DNA of 64,000 nucleotides from assembly GCA_019638845.1 (NCBI GenBank), contig JAHBSZ010000007.1, positions 49,884-113,883 on the forward strand, in the 5' to 3' direction. Each line of letters opens with the position of its first letter. The first letter of the stretch is position 1. Positions 49,784 through 58,915 of this stretch are shown here, in pieces. The notes beneath the pieces are model-generated. The model did not search any database and was not told the origin of the DNA. It saw nothing but the letters and a program-made list of their open reading frames with translations. This DNA is from Salinibacterium sp. (GTDB lineage: Bacteria > Actinomycetota > Actinomycetes > Actinomycetales > Microbacteriaceae). A program made the position numbers and the translations under genes.

Positions 49784-51058
49784 ATGAGCGAGTTGACTCC
49801 CCGCTCCGAGCTGCGATCGCGATCGGAACTGCGGTCTCGTTCGGGTGTCCCCAAGGTTGCCGGGATCGCCCGCCACGGCCGACTACGTCGCGCCAACCCG
49901 TGGCCCACCATCCTCAAGTTCGTAGGTGGCGCGCTTGCCGTGTTGCTCGTGAGTGGGGCATCCGTGGGCGCCATCGCTGTCAACAGCCTCACCTCGAAAA
50001 CCACGACGGTCGACCTTATCGGTCAGACCGAGGGCCCACCCCCGCAGATCGGCGCGATTGACGGGGGGTTCAACATCCTGATTGTCGGCAGCGATACTCG
50101 CGCTGGTCAGGACGGAATTGGCGGTGACACCGAGGAGGTCTCATCCGCTCTTAACGACGTCAACATTGTGTTGCATGTCTCACAGGACCAGACCAACGCC
50201 GTCGCGATCAGCATTCCGCGTGACATGGTGGTCGGCATTCCGGAGTGCCCGTGGAATGACGGATCGGGCGACGTGAAGGGCTACTCCACGGAGGCCATTA
50301 ACACCGCGCTCTACTACGGCGGCCTGCCCTGCGTCGTGCTCACGGTCGAGGAGCTCACGGGGCTTGACATCCAGTTCGCTGGGCTCATCACCTTCCAGGG
50401 CGTCATCCAGATGGCGGATGCCGTCGGCGGCGTGCCCGTGTGCGTTACCGGCCCCATCTTCGATGACGGCATCACCATCGGTTCGGCTGGCACGTACACG
50501 CTTTCCGGTTCCGAAGCTCTCGGCTTCCTCCGAACGCGTGCCGGTGTCGGTGACGGTTCCGACCTGACTCGCATCAGCTCGCAACAGGTGTACCTCTCGT
50601 CGCTGGTGCGAACTTTGCAGAGCTCGAACACCTTGGGCGACTTCAAGAAGGTCTACAGCCTGGCCAATGCCGCACTGAGCAACATGACCCTCTCCTCGAG
50701 CCTCGCGAGCGTGCCCACGATGGTATCGATGGCCCTCGCGCTCAAGAACATTCCCATCGAGCGCGTGACCTTCGTGCAGTACCCGGGTACGACGGGCAAC
50801 ACCGAGGGTATCTACGCTGGCAAGGTGAAGCCCGACACTACGCGCGGCGACCAACTCATGCAGTACGTGCTCTCGGACCAGCCCTTCGCTCTTGAAGCGG
50901 CCGGCGACGGTCAGGGTTCTGAGTTGAATCCGAACGCGACAGCGTTGCCCACAGACCCGACGGCGACACCCGTTGACAACTCGACGCTCCCCGTCCTCCA
51001 GGGCGTACGGGGCCAGACGGCCGCCGACCAAACCTGTTCGATCGCGAACAACTACTAA
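49784..51058 (+). CDS. LytR-CpsA-Psr (LCP) family cell-wall ligase
   Basis: The 424-residue membrane-anchored enzyme has a basic cytosolic start rich in RS repeats, one membrane helix (about 45-67, FVGGALAVLLVSGASVGAIAV) and an extracytoplasmic LCP domain. FNILIVGSDTRAGQDG is near 97, VAISIPRDMVVGIP near 140 and ALGFLRTRAGVGDGSDLTRISSQQ near 243, which hold the conserved Arg and Asp residues. LCP enzymes transfer polyprenyl-linked glycopolymers to peptidoglycan. A GTG three bases upstream is an alternative start; the ATG at 49784 has better AAAGGA spacing. It stands alone between two tRNA-Ser genes. Confidence 0.88.
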   Translation: MSELTPRSELRSRSELRSRSGVPKVAGIARHGRLRRANPWPTILKFVGGALAVLLVSGASVGAIAVNSLTSKTTTVDLIGQTEGPPPQIGAIDGGFNILIVGSDTRAGQDGIGGDTEEVSSALNDVNIVLHVSQDQTNAVAISIPRDMVVGIPECPWNDGSGDVKGYSTEAINTALYYGGLPCVVLTVEELTGLDIQFAGLITFQGVIQMADAVGGVPVCVTGPIFDDGITIGSAGTYTLSGSEALGFLRTRAGVGDGSDLTRISSQQVYLSSLVRTLQSSNTLGDFKKVYSLANAALSNMTLSSSLASVPTMVSMALALKNIPIERVTFVQYPGTTGNTEGIYAGKVKPDTTRGDQLMQYVLSDQPFALEAAGDGQGSELNPNATALPTDPTATPVDNSTLPVLQGVRGQTAADQTCSIANNY

Positions 51059-51107
51059 GGCAGTTCGGGCACTCAGCAGCCGTGTGGCATGATGGGTGTC
51101 GAACACT

Positions 51108-51196
51108 GGAGACGTCGCATAGTTCGGCCTAGTGCACCACCCTGCTAAGGTGGAGTACCCGTAAGGGTACCGAGGGTTCAAATCCCTCCGTCTCCG
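51108..51196 (+). tRNA. tRNA-Ser (anticodon GCU), integration site
   Basis: The 89-base gene has acceptor GGAGACG pairing with CGTCTCC, anticodon stem CCACC/GGTGG with loop CTGCTAA (anticodon GCT), a long variable arm TACCC-GTAA-GGGTA and the T-arm GAGGGTTCAAATCCCTC. Its 3' part is repeated at 63673-63730, the other end of the integrated element. The gene remains intact after integration. Confidence 0.93.
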
Positions 51197-51197
51197 C
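51140..51197 (+). repeat. Left attachment repeat (attL) within tRNA-Ser(GCU)
   Basis: These 58 bases run from the anticodon loop to just past the tRNA end. They match 63673-63730 except for the variable-arm tetraloop (GTAA here, TAAC there). The uninterrupted identical core is the last 33 bases (51165-51197). Confidence 0.85.
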
Positions 51198-51431
51198 AAG
51201 AAAATAGCTGGTCAGAAGGCATATTTAGAATGCCGCGCAGCTCCCTGAGGACCGCCAGTTTCAGCGAGAAATCTGCGGCAATGTCCCCCCAGTGTCCCCC
51301 ACTATGAGCGCACGTGACCTAGAACAGAGCTGACGAGGTGACTGGCTCGCTCGTCTTCGCTGTCGATCAGGCAATCGACATGCTACGCAACCGAACCTAT
51401 TGGATCGGGCCTATCCCCTCCGGCGTTCGAC

Positions 51432-52574
51432 TCAGATCGACGGGCCGGCGGGAGCGCCCGCATCGGGGCTTGCCATGTACGGGGACGAGATGTCTTTAGC
51501 GTGCTCGGCACTCATCCCATTCAGTCTCGCGATGGCGGTGATGTCCTGGGCCTCGCCGAGTACGTGGGCGTAGACCTTCAGAGTCGTGTTGGGGTTGGCG
51601 TGACCAAGCCATTGTGAGACTTGATTGACGGGGATGCCCGCTCGGAGCCAAGATGACGCTGCGTGGTGCCGGAGGTCGTGGACAGTGCGCCCGCGGGGCG
51701 CGGTTTCGGACCACTTGACGAAGCGTCGGAACAGGTTGCCGCTTAGTTGTCGTCCGCTTTCGCCAGTGAAGAGGAACTCGGTCTTCGCGCGGCCGATCAC
51801 CCTTGTCAACGCGATCTCTGATGCGCGGGCCGTGAGCGGGACTACGCGCGTCTTGCCTGTCTTGGTGCCCTTCTCGGCGTACCCATCGGATTGGGCACGC
51901 GACACGCGGACTGCGGGGAGCGGCCCATGCTGAAAGTCGCGCACCCGCAAGGCGCGGAGTTCTGACCAACGCAGTCCCGTGAGGCTAAGGAACTCGGTGA
52001 CGGCGGCAACGTGAGGTCGGATCTCATACTGGAGGCGGAGCGTTCGGGCAAGCTCGTCATCGGTGAAAGTTTCGACGCCTACAGAGGTCTGCCGCGCGCC
52101 GGGTGGCATCCGAACCTCGCGCACGGGGTTTCTCGAGATCATTTTCTCGCGTACGGCGTAAGCAAAGACCGAGGAGAGAGTGGTGCGCGATCGCTGGACC
52201 GTCGAGCGGGCTCTGATTGCGAGTTGGCCGGTGAGGTAGGCGAGGACCTCGGACTCCCCGATCGAGGACAATGGTCGGGCGGTGAACCACGTTGGGATTC
52301 CGGCGAGATTGTCGCGGTCAGTGCGCCAACTATGCGGACTGACCTGATCTCGGCGCGATTCGATGAACTGGGCAGCAACCTGAGAGAAGGGCGCGGAACT
52401 GCGAGAGGGTGGAATGAACTCGCCAAACGCGAGAGCCCGGCGTTGCTCCCGCTCCCACGCTTCGGCATCGGCCTTGCGACCAAATGTTTTCGTTGCGACA
52501 AGCTGCCTACCGGACTTCACACGAGCGACGTACCGGACGGCGCCAGCGCTGGTCGTTCGGCGTTCGACGCTCAT
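51432..52574 (-). CDS. int: Tyrosine-type site-specific integrase
   Basis: The protein has 380 residues. The N-terminal arm-binding domain is AP2-like (about 1-50, with VARVKSGRQLVATKTFGRKADAEAW), followed by a SAM-like core-binding domain (about 65-160). The catalytic domain has the first arginine in SLTGLRWSELRALRV (near 205), HDLRHHAASSWLRAG (HxxR, near 312), WLGHANPNTT (His) and the nucleophile tyrosine in LKVYAHV near 347. It lies 235 bases from the tRNA-Ser gene that serves as attachment site, and its start overlaps the excisionase-like gene by ATGA. Confidence 0.92.
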   Translation of the reverse strand: MSVERRTTSAGAVRYVARVKSGRQLVATKTFGRKADAEAWEREQRRALAFGEFIPPSRSSAPFSQVAAQFIESRRDQVSPHSWRTDRDNLAGIPTWFTARPLSSIGESEVLAYLTGQLAIRARSTVQRSRTTLSSVFAYAVREKMISRNPVREVRMPPGARQTSVGVETFTDDELARTLRLQYEIRPHVAAVTEFLSLTGLRWSELRALRVRDFQHGPLPAVRVSRAQSDGYAEKGTKTGKTRVVPLTARASEIALTRVIGRAKTEFLFTGESGRQLSGNLFRRFVKWSETAPRGRTVHDLRHHAASSWLRAGIPVNQVSQWLGHANPNTTLKVYAHVLGEAQDITAIARLNGMSAEHAKDISSPYMASPDAGAPAGPSI

Positions 52575-52801
52575 GTCTCGAGTCCGGCGAGTCGGTGAAT
52601 GTCGGCTCGGCGGTAGACGCGGCGGTGCTCGGTGAGGGGGATCGGCTCGACCGGAGCCCGGCCGGCGATCGCGAGCGCACGCAGTGTTGTGCGATGTAGA
52701 CCGAGGCGGGCGGCGGCTTCGGTCTCGGAATAGAAGAGACTTCCGTTGTTGCCCTGAATCGGCGGGTAGCTGGAAGGACTATTGGGTTCGGTTGTGTGCA
52801 T
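52571..52801 (-). CDS. xis: Excisionase-like HTH protein
   Basis: The protein has 76 residues. Residues about 22-72 form a MerR/excisionase-type HTH: FYSETEAAARLGLHRTTLRALAIAGRAPVEPIPLTEHRRVYRRADIHRLAGL. It begins with a short polar segment. It lies directly upstream of the integrase with a four-base overlap, the usual place for a recombination directionality factor. It may instead regulate int. The start overlaps the 3' end of the small HTH reading frame at 52779-52919 by 23 bases. Confidence 0.72.
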   Translation of the reverse strand: MHTTEPNSPSSYPPIQGNNGSLFYSETEAAARLGLHRTTLRALAIAGRAPVEPIPLTEHRRVYRRADIHRLAGLET

Positions 52802-52919
52802 CCGGCTGGCGACCGACGGCGTACGTGATGCCGTCGAGTAAGCCTGCGCGGCGTGCCTTAGTGATCCAGTGTGTTGCTGTGCGTTCGGGGATGCTGAACT
52901 CGGTGGCGACGGCCCGCAT
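52779..52919 (-). CDS. Very short HTH protein or remnant upstream of xis
   Basis: The reading frame encodes 46 residues from an ATG at 52919. MRAVATEFSIPERTATHWI followed by TKARRAGLL is a good helix-turn-helix of the type in small actinophage regulators. The frame stays open upstream for about 70 further codons with similar-looking sequence (LELLQLVYGVAALAAQPP just before the ATG, ACPSCR further up) but offers no ATG, GTG or TTG there. It may therefore be the end of a once longer gene. It is probably the element's regulator or a decayed copy. Confidence 0.4.
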   Translation of the reverse strand: MRAVATEFSIPERTATHWITKARRAGLLDGITYAVGRQPDAHNRTQ

Positions 52920-53707
52920 CGGGGGTTGGGCGGCGAGGGCTGCGACTCCGTAGACGAGTTGGAGCAGTTCGAGGCAATGGGTGAAGTACGACGTAGACCA
53001 CGAAATGGTCAGCCGAATGTACCTGCAACTTGGGCAGGCAATCGGCGAGGTTTGAGCCTCGTTGGCTCGCCAAAGAAAAAGTTTCCGAAACCGACGAAAA
53101 CAGTGGACGGTTCATACGTGATGGCTCACCTCGACTCTCATACTCCAAAATGGAGATCCAAGTCGGGTGTTGACCTCAGGCGCTCAAATTGCCGCGCTCA
53201 CCCCCCAACCTAGGGGTACGCGTTCGGTTGCACAATGCCGTACATCAAGGCACTCGATCGGTCGCAAGGTGCGTGACGTCGGCCGAGCCCAAGAGACTTC
53301 GTCACTTCGCTCCTCCGTGTGTCTCACAACTGACCATATGTACTGCCGTACTGGCAGGAGGTTGCGCGACGTAGTTATGGGACTCGCGCAGCTGTCGGTC
53401 CCCGCGAACTAGGGCGGATTGCGCGCAGGGCCAGGTCACCGCAGTGAGGCATCTTGTATCCCCAAGGATACGAGGCGATCGTAGGACCGATCTGGTGTCG
53501 CGTTAGAGGCACCGGAGCGCGAATCCTCAACGGGCGGGTCAACGGCGACACCCTTGGCCTAGTCAGCCGTTAGATCCCGGCGCGTTGGCAAGGGTGTCCG
53601 GTCACCGTCCCGCTTTCGGGCGGAGCCGACTGTTGCCCAATCAGAGGTTCCCGGGTGTCATCTGGCTGTAAAACAAACCCCGTCCTTGAACTGACCCCGC
53701 GCGTAAC
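52920..53707. other. Gene-poor stretch of the integrated element
   Basis: Apart from the open extension of the small HTH frame (to about 53125 on the minus strand), I see no convincing gene, RNA or repeat here. The short open frames have no ribosome site or recognisable domain. Base composition is less biased than in the flanking chromosome. It may be decayed element DNA. Confidence 0.5.
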
Positions 53708-54229
53708 TTACTGAGCACCCCATCCACCGGGAGGGCCGATGAGTAGCAGTGTGGACATGATGACGGTGATGCCGACGAGGAAGAGGGCGATGAGAATTGC
53801 TGGGTGGTTTATGAGCCAGCGTAGGAGTCGTCGGATCCATCCGTTATCACGCGGGTCGTCACTTTCCTCACGATGCCAATCGCCATCGAGCTTGCCTATA
53901 CGCACCAGCCAAACATCGAACGGAATGGTCGCGTAGGGCACGATTGCAGTGACCACGGCGAACACGATCTGAGGGATGGTCCAACGTTGGTTGACGCCAA
54001 TGAGCACGGCAGTCAGCGAGTAGGTGATGAACACAAAGCCGTGGATGGATCCGCCGACCAGCACGGGCAATGTTCCGAGGCCGGCCACGTATTTCAGTAG
54101 CATCCCCACGATCAGGAGCGTCCAGGTGATCGATTCGGCGATGGCGACGGCCCGGTAGAAGCTGCGCGGTGTAAGCCGTTCAGAGGTTTGGGTGCGTGCC
54201 GAGGGGGCTGATGGCTCGGTTAGGTTCAT
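53708..54229 (-). CDS. DUF3817 family integral membrane protein
   Basis: The protein has 173 residues from the ATG at 54229. The start is chosen because the 81-base in-frame extension to 54310 overlaps the MMPL remnant. A DUF3817 core covers about 18-110: RSFYRAVAIAESITWTLLIVGMLLKYV, SIHGFVFITYSLTAVLIGV and AIVPYATIPFDVWLVR, giving three membrane helices. An extra charged loop (GKLDGDWHREESDDPRDNGW) and a fourth helix near the end are less common. Members of the family often sit near transporter genes; the function is unknown. Confidence 0.75.
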   Translation of the reverse strand: MNLTEPSAPSARTQTSERLTPRSFYRAVAIAESITWTLLIVGMLLKYVAGLGTLPVLVGGSIHGFVFITYSLTAVLIGVNQRWTIPQIVFAVVTAIVPYATIPFDVWLVRIGKLDGDWHREESDDPRDNGWIRRLLRWLINHPAILIALFLVGITVIMSTLLLIGPPGGWGAQ

Positions 54230-54286
54230 GCTTTCATCGTTCCAAGTTCCGGTGTCGTGTGCATCGACCAAAGGTTTGACTCCTTG

Positions 54287-54475
54287 CGTCGCTTCGCCTC
54301 CCGAGTTCATCTTTTGGTCTACGCGGTGCTCACGGTGATGGCATTGTTGGGCATGTTCGGTCGAGCGTAGGAGCCTTTTAGGGGTGGTGCGCCACCGGCT
54401 TCCTCCGAATTGGTCCAGACGCAGGCGCTGTTTGATCAGTTTCCTGGTGCCTTTCAGCGGTCAGTGACTGCTGCC
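54287..54475 (+). pseudogene. Decayed N-terminal fragment of an MMPL transporter
   Basis: In the frame ending at 54520 the translation reads SRVHLLVYAVLTVMALLGMFGRA, a TAG stop at 54368-54370, then APPASSELVQTQALFDQFPG and AFQRSV. This lines up with the start of the intact MMPL protein encoded at 56767 (SIALAVLAFVALFGLFGRA, then SSQAQALLDKFPGSSEQAV). The rest of the gene is missing. It is a leftover of a duplicate or replaced transporter copy on the same strand. Confidence 0.6.
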
Positions 54476-54623
54476 AGAGTGTGTGGGGCGCAACCGAATC
54501 TCGCCCTCGCATGGACGTAGTCACATCAATGGCGGTGTGGTTCTGCTGGTCGTCCGGCTCACGGAGGGCTTCATGCCGGCACTGGTGCGCTCGTTTCTAG
54601 GCGTGAGGGTGTGAGATCGAGCG

Positions 54624-56591
54624 CTAGTCGCGCTGACGTATTCGGAATACGTCGAAGAGGACTCGGAGTGTCAGGAGGCCGGAGAGGACGACCAGGAGGT
54701 ATCCGAATATTTGGAAGAGGGTGAGGGTGGGCGTGACTTGGGGCCCGCCGTCGCTGATGAGGAGCATGGAGGCCATGATGCCGAAGGCTGCGGCAAGTAC
54801 GGTGACGGCGATGGTGTTGACCAGGCCTTGCACGAGGGTGCGGTCCCGTTTGTCGGCAAATAGTCGGATGTTGACGCTGAGGCGCCCGTCGGCGAGGGAG
54901 CCCGTGAGACGGTCGAGTCTTTGGGGAAGCCTTCGGACGAGAGGAAGGATGGATGTCATCTCGTCGGCCATGGAGGTGAAGACTGCTTTGGGTGCAAGGC
55001 CGTGGGTGATGCGTTCGGAGGCGTAGTCGCTTGCTTGGGTGAGCATGTCGAAGTCTGGGCTGAGGTGGCGCAGGGTTCCCTCCAGGGTCGCGACAGCGCG
55101 GAATGCGCTGGCCAGCTCGGAGGGCACAGCGATGTGGTTCTCGGTGAGCATGCGGACCATTTCGGTAAACACGGTGACGTCGATAGAGGCCCCGGGGCCA
55201 AGTTTGGTGGCGACGAACACCCCGATCTGGCGCCGTAGTGCGGTTTCATCGATCTCGTCGGGCAGTTCGACGAAGCCGAGCAGAGCGTCTGTGAAGGCGC
55301 CGGAGTCCCCGCGATAGAACGCCAGAAGTACTTCACCGATCTGGTTGCGTAATTGGGAATCGAGACGCCCGACCGAACCGAAGTCGAGGAGCACTATCTC
55401 GCCGTCGGTGCGAAGGATGATGTTTCCGGGGTGGAGGTCGGCGTGGAAAACACCGTCATCGATGATCTGGGTGAGTGTTGACCGCAGCAGGCAGTTGGCT
55501 TGTTCTGCTCGTTCGGCTGGTGAGTGGGTTTGCAGAGCCTTCGGATCGCTGAGTGTGTCTCCCTCGATCAGCTCGAGGACGATCACTTTGCTGGTGCAAA
55601 GGTGGTTGTAATGCTCGGGGATCCCTACTCGGTCTTCGCGGGGGTGTTTCGCTTGGGTGGTCGCCATCGCGGCCATGTTGGATGCCTCTACGCGGTAGTC
55701 CAGTTCGTCGCGAAGGCTTGAGGCGAAGTTGGCGGCGAGGTTTCGCACTCCTAGGTCCTTGCCCCAACTGGTGGTGCGTTCCAGTTGGGTTGCGAGGCGC
55801 AGGGTGATATCAAGGTCGCGTTCGACTCGAGGAATGATCCCGGGTCGCTGTACTTTGACGGCTACGGTCTGCCCAGTGGTGAGGGTGGCTCGGTGCACTT
55901 GACCGATCGAGGCTGCGGCGAGGGGAATCTCATCAAAGGTGGTGAAGAAGCTTTTCAGGGTCCCGCCCAGTTCCGCTTCGACTTGGGTTCGGATCTCGCT
56001 CCAGTTCGCGGGTGGTACGCGTTGCTGCAGATGGGCAAGTTCCGCTAGGAACTCCGACGGGATGAGGTCTGAGCGTGTGGAGAGGACCTGCCCGAGTTTT
56101 ACGAAAGCCCCACCGGCGGCTTCTAACGCTCCTCGGAGAGCTCGTGCCTGTTTGGTGCGTTCCGCGCTACCGGCGATGGTGGGTTCGGTGTTGAGCCGGA
56201 ACGGCACCAACCCGTTCCGTAGCGCGATTCGGCTGATTTCGGCGTATCGGCGTGTCCGCTCTGTGCTCGCTTTCAGCGTCGGTAGCCACTGGTCGGGGCG
56301 GGGAATGGAGCCGGCGGGTACAACCAGTTCGGCGATGACCAGGAAGGCGATTGCGACGAAAAAGACGATGCCGACCTGCACTGGTAGAAGTGCTGGGGTG
56401 TATTCCTGCACGTTCCACACGAATTGCGACTCGAAGCCCACTTCCGCGCCGAGACCTAAGACACCCGCCAGTGCGAGACGGACAAATCCGATCCGGACCG
56501 CCAGGATGCGCCGGGCGAAATTGGAGAGCACGAACATGAACACGATCGTTAAGACCGCCAGCAGAACGATGTCCCACAAAATATTATTCAT
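54624..56591 (-). CDS. ABC1/UbiB-family atypical kinase with membrane helices
   Basis: The protein has 655 residues. It starts with three to four membrane helices (about 5-115), unusual at this end. The ABC1 kinase-like domain follows: the KxGQ hallmark in GGAFVKLGQVLSTRSDLIPSEF near 160, AAASIGQVHRA near 225, VAVKVQRPG with the lysine near 245, FHADLHPGNIILR near 380 and LLDFGSVGRLD near 395. Two helices close the protein (about 590-650). Family members act as unorthodox ATPases/kinases in isoprenoid-lipid metabolism. The ATG at 56591 is preferred over one 48 bases upstream. It is divergent from the MMPL gene. Confidence 0.85.
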   Translation of the reverse strand: MNNILWDIVLLAVLTIVFMFVLSNFARRILAVRIGFVRLALAGVLGLGAEVGFESQFVWNVQEYTPALLPVQVGIVFFVAIAFLVIAELVVPAGSIPRPDQWLPTLKASTERTRRYAEISRIALRNGLVPFRLNTEPTIAGSAERTKQARALRGALEAAGGAFVKLGQVLSTRSDLIPSEFLAELAHLQQRVPPANWSEIRTQVEAELGGTLKSFFTTFDEIPLAAASIGQVHRATLTTGQTVAVKVQRPGIIPRVERDLDITLRLATQLERTTSWGKDLGVRNLAANFASSLRDELDYRVEASNMAAMATTQAKHPREDRVGIPEHYNHLCTSKVIVLELIEGDTLSDPKALQTHSPAERAEQANCLLRSTLTQIIDDGVFHADLHPGNIILRTDGEIVLLDFGSVGRLDSQLRNQIGEVLLAFYRGDSGAFTDALLGFVELPDEIDETALRRQIGVFVATKLGPGASIDVTVFTEMVRMLTENHIAVPSELASAFRAVATLEGTLRHLSPDFDMLTQASDYASERITHGLAPKAVFTSMADEMTSILPLVRRLPQRLDRLTGSLADGRLSVNIRLFADKRDRTLVQGLVNTIAVTVLAAAFGIMASMLLISDGGPQVTPTLTLFQIFGYLLVVLSGLLTLRVLFDVFRIRQRD

Positions 56592-56766
56592 CGATATCCC
56601 CACTGGTGGTCGCGGGGTGAAGGCTCCCCTTGCGCTCACGCTACTGCGGGTAGGCGGGTGTTAGCAGCCGTGGGTGTCGGATTCGGATGAGATCAACCTT
56701 TCGATTGATCGCAGGTTCACACTATTGCGCGATTCGGGTGAGCCGCCTCGTTGATGGACTGCGGGT

Positions 56767-58896
56767 ATGCCTTCAACTTCTCCGTCTTCTTTGTTATCCC
56801 GGCTCACGTCACGCCGGGGTGCGTGGGTGTCCATCGCACTTGCCGTTCTGGCTTTCGTTGCCCTGTTCGGTCTGTTCGGACGCGCTGATGCCCCTGTCGG
56901 TAACGACGCGGCACCCTCGACCTCGGAATCGTCGCAAGCGCAAGCTCTGCTGGATAAGTTCCCCGGCAGCTCCGAACAGGCGGTCCTCGCGGTCGTAACC
57001 AGGGACGGCGGGCAAACGCTCACGGAGGCGGATCAGACGGCGATCGCGGGCCTTGGGTCTGTGATCAGCGACCAGACCGGTCACGATGCGACCCCGCCGA
57101 TCATCAGCGACGATGGTAGAGCTGCTGTGATCCAATCCCCGTTGACAGTCGGGGAAGACACCGCAGCTAACGCGCAAAACATCAAAGACCTGCGAGCGGC
57201 GATCAGCAGCGAATCCCTGCCTGGCTTGACAGTTCAGGTCACCGGTGGTCCTGCCTTCGGCGCCGACATCACCTCCTCCTTCGACGGCGCCAACATCACG
57301 CTGCTGCTGGTGACAATCGGAATCGTTGCGCTGCTTCTGATCATCACGTACCGCTCACCCGTTCTCTGGCTGATCCCTTTGACTGTGGTCGCTGTGGCCG
57401 ATCAGATCGCCGGCAAAGTGACCTCTGCCGTCGGGACGGCGCTGGAGCTTCAGTTCGACACCGGGATCATCAGCGTTCTGGTGTTCGGCGCTGGAACCAA
57501 CTACGCCCTTCTTCTGATTTCCCGCTACCGGGAACAGCTACTGGTCACCGACAACCACCGAGAAGCGATGGCCATCGCTTGGCGCAAAACAGCACCGGCT
57601 GTGCTGGCCTCTAACGTCACCGTTGTGTTGGCGCTTCTTACACTGGTCTTTGCCGTCATCCCCGGCACACGAGGGTTGGGGATCGCCTCCGCGGTCGGCC
57701 TTCTCATCGCTTTGGCTGCTGTTCTTCTGGTGTTGCCTCCCATCCTTGCCGTCTGCGGGCGTCGCGTGTTCTGGCCGTTCGTGCCGCGTCCTGGTCAGAA
57801 GAAGCAGTACGGCAAAATGTGGGGGGCTGTGGCCCAGAAAGTTGTCCGCCGGCCCGTTGTTGCCGCGGTCGCCGGGTTCGCTCTACTGGCTATCATGGCC
57901 ACGGGCCTGATTGGCACCTCCATTGGTTTGACCCAGGTTGAGAAGTTCCGGGTTGCATCTGAATCAGCTACCGGGCTCACTACCCTCAGCGAGCACTTCC
58001 CTGCCGGGGAAGCGCAGCCAATGTTCATCGTCACCCGGTCAGCTCAGGCCGCGGAGGTCACGGCTGCCGCGGAAAACGTCCCCGGGGTAGTGCGGGTCAG
58101 CAGTATCGGCGAGACGACGGTAGGAGGCGACGCGTTGACCAAACTTATGGTCACCGGTGAGCCCGCGCCCGGAACGGAGGCGAGCCTCACGTTGGTGGAG
58201 AATCTTCGATCCGCCGTGCACCAAGTTGATGGTGCCAACGCGAACGTCGGTGGGGCGGTCGCAACCGACGTCGACGCTCGGGCTGGCGCGCAGAAGGACC
58301 TCCTTCTGATCGCACCGCTCATCCTCGCGGTCAGCTTCATCGTGCTGATGCTGCTGTTGCGTTCCCTGGTCGCTCCCGTGATTCTTCTGGCCGTCAACCT
58401 GGTGAGCGCGGTCGCGGCGATTGGAGCGGGAGCCTGGTTGAGTCGGGTGCTGTTCGACCAGCCATCGCTGGATCTGCAGGTACCGATCCTTGCCTTCCTT
58501 TTCCTTGTCGCACTCGGTATCGACTACACGATCTTCCTCGTGCACCGAGCGAAACACGAAGCGGTCGAACACGGAACCAAGCAAGGGATGGCCCGAGCAG
58601 TCGCCTCCACCGGCGGGGTCATCACCAGTGCGGGTATCGTCCTGGCAGCCGTCTTCTCGGCACTGGGTGTTCTGCCGCTGGTGACACTGGGTCAACTGGG
58701 CCTGATCGTCGGCCTCGGTGTGATCGTGGACACCCTCGTGGTTCGAACAATCATCGTGCCGTCCATGTTCAGCCTGTTTGGGGACCGCATCTGGTGGCCG
58801 GGGGAATCCCCCGAACGCCGTCACGACGCTGAGCACGTCCCCACCGATACGAACACGGACCTGTCAGTCGGGGCTACCCCCGCCGCGTCGAGTTGA
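56767..58896 (+). CDS. MMPL-family (RND-type) transporter
   Basis: The protein has 709 residues. A first helix (about 20-38) precedes an outer domain (about 45-165). Helices 2-6 (about 175-325) and a second outer domain (about 385-500) follow, with helices 8-12 (about 515-690). GTNYALLLISRYREQL near 240 and GIDYTIFLVHRAKHEA near 577 are the paired motifs with the proton-relay Asp/Tyr region; in the first, Asp is replaced by Asn (GTNYA). Family members move lipids or small hydrophobic molecules. It heads a likely operon with the two-component system and is divergent from the ABC1 kinase. Confidence 0.85.
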   Translation: MPSTSPSSLLSRLTSRRGAWVSIALAVLAFVALFGLFGRADAPVGNDAAPSTSESSQAQALLDKFPGSSEQAVLAVVTRDGGQTLTEADQTAIAGLGSVISDQTGHDATPPIISDDGRAAVIQSPLTVGEDTAANAQNIKDLRAAISSESLPGLTVQVTGGPAFGADITSSFDGANITLLLVTIGIVALLLIITYRSPVLWLIPLTVVAVADQIAGKVTSAVGTALELQFDTGIISVLVFGAGTNYALLLISRYREQLLVTDNHREAMAIAWRKTAPAVLASNVTVVLALLTLVFAVIPGTRGLGIASAVGLLIALAAVLLVLPPILAVCGRRVFWPFVPRPGQKKQYGKMWGAVAQKVVRRPVVAAVAGFALLAIMATGLIGTSIGLTQVEKFRVASESATGLTTLSEHFPAGEAQPMFIVTRSAQAAEVTAAAENVPGVVRVSSIGETTVGGDALTKLMVTGEPAPGTEASLTLVENLRSAVHQVDGANANVGGAVATDVDARAGAQKDLLLIAPLILAVSFIVLMLLLRSLVAPVILLAVNLVSAVAAIGAGAWLSRVLFDQPSLDLQVPILAFLFLVALGIDYTIFLVHRAKHEAVEHGTKQGMARAVASTGGVITSAGIVLAAVFSALGVLPLVTLGQLGLIVGLGVIVDTLVVRTIIVPSMFSLFGDRIWWPGESPERRHDAEHVPTDTNTDLSVGATPAASS

Positions 58897-58915
58897 CCGG
58901 GCTACGATTATGAAG

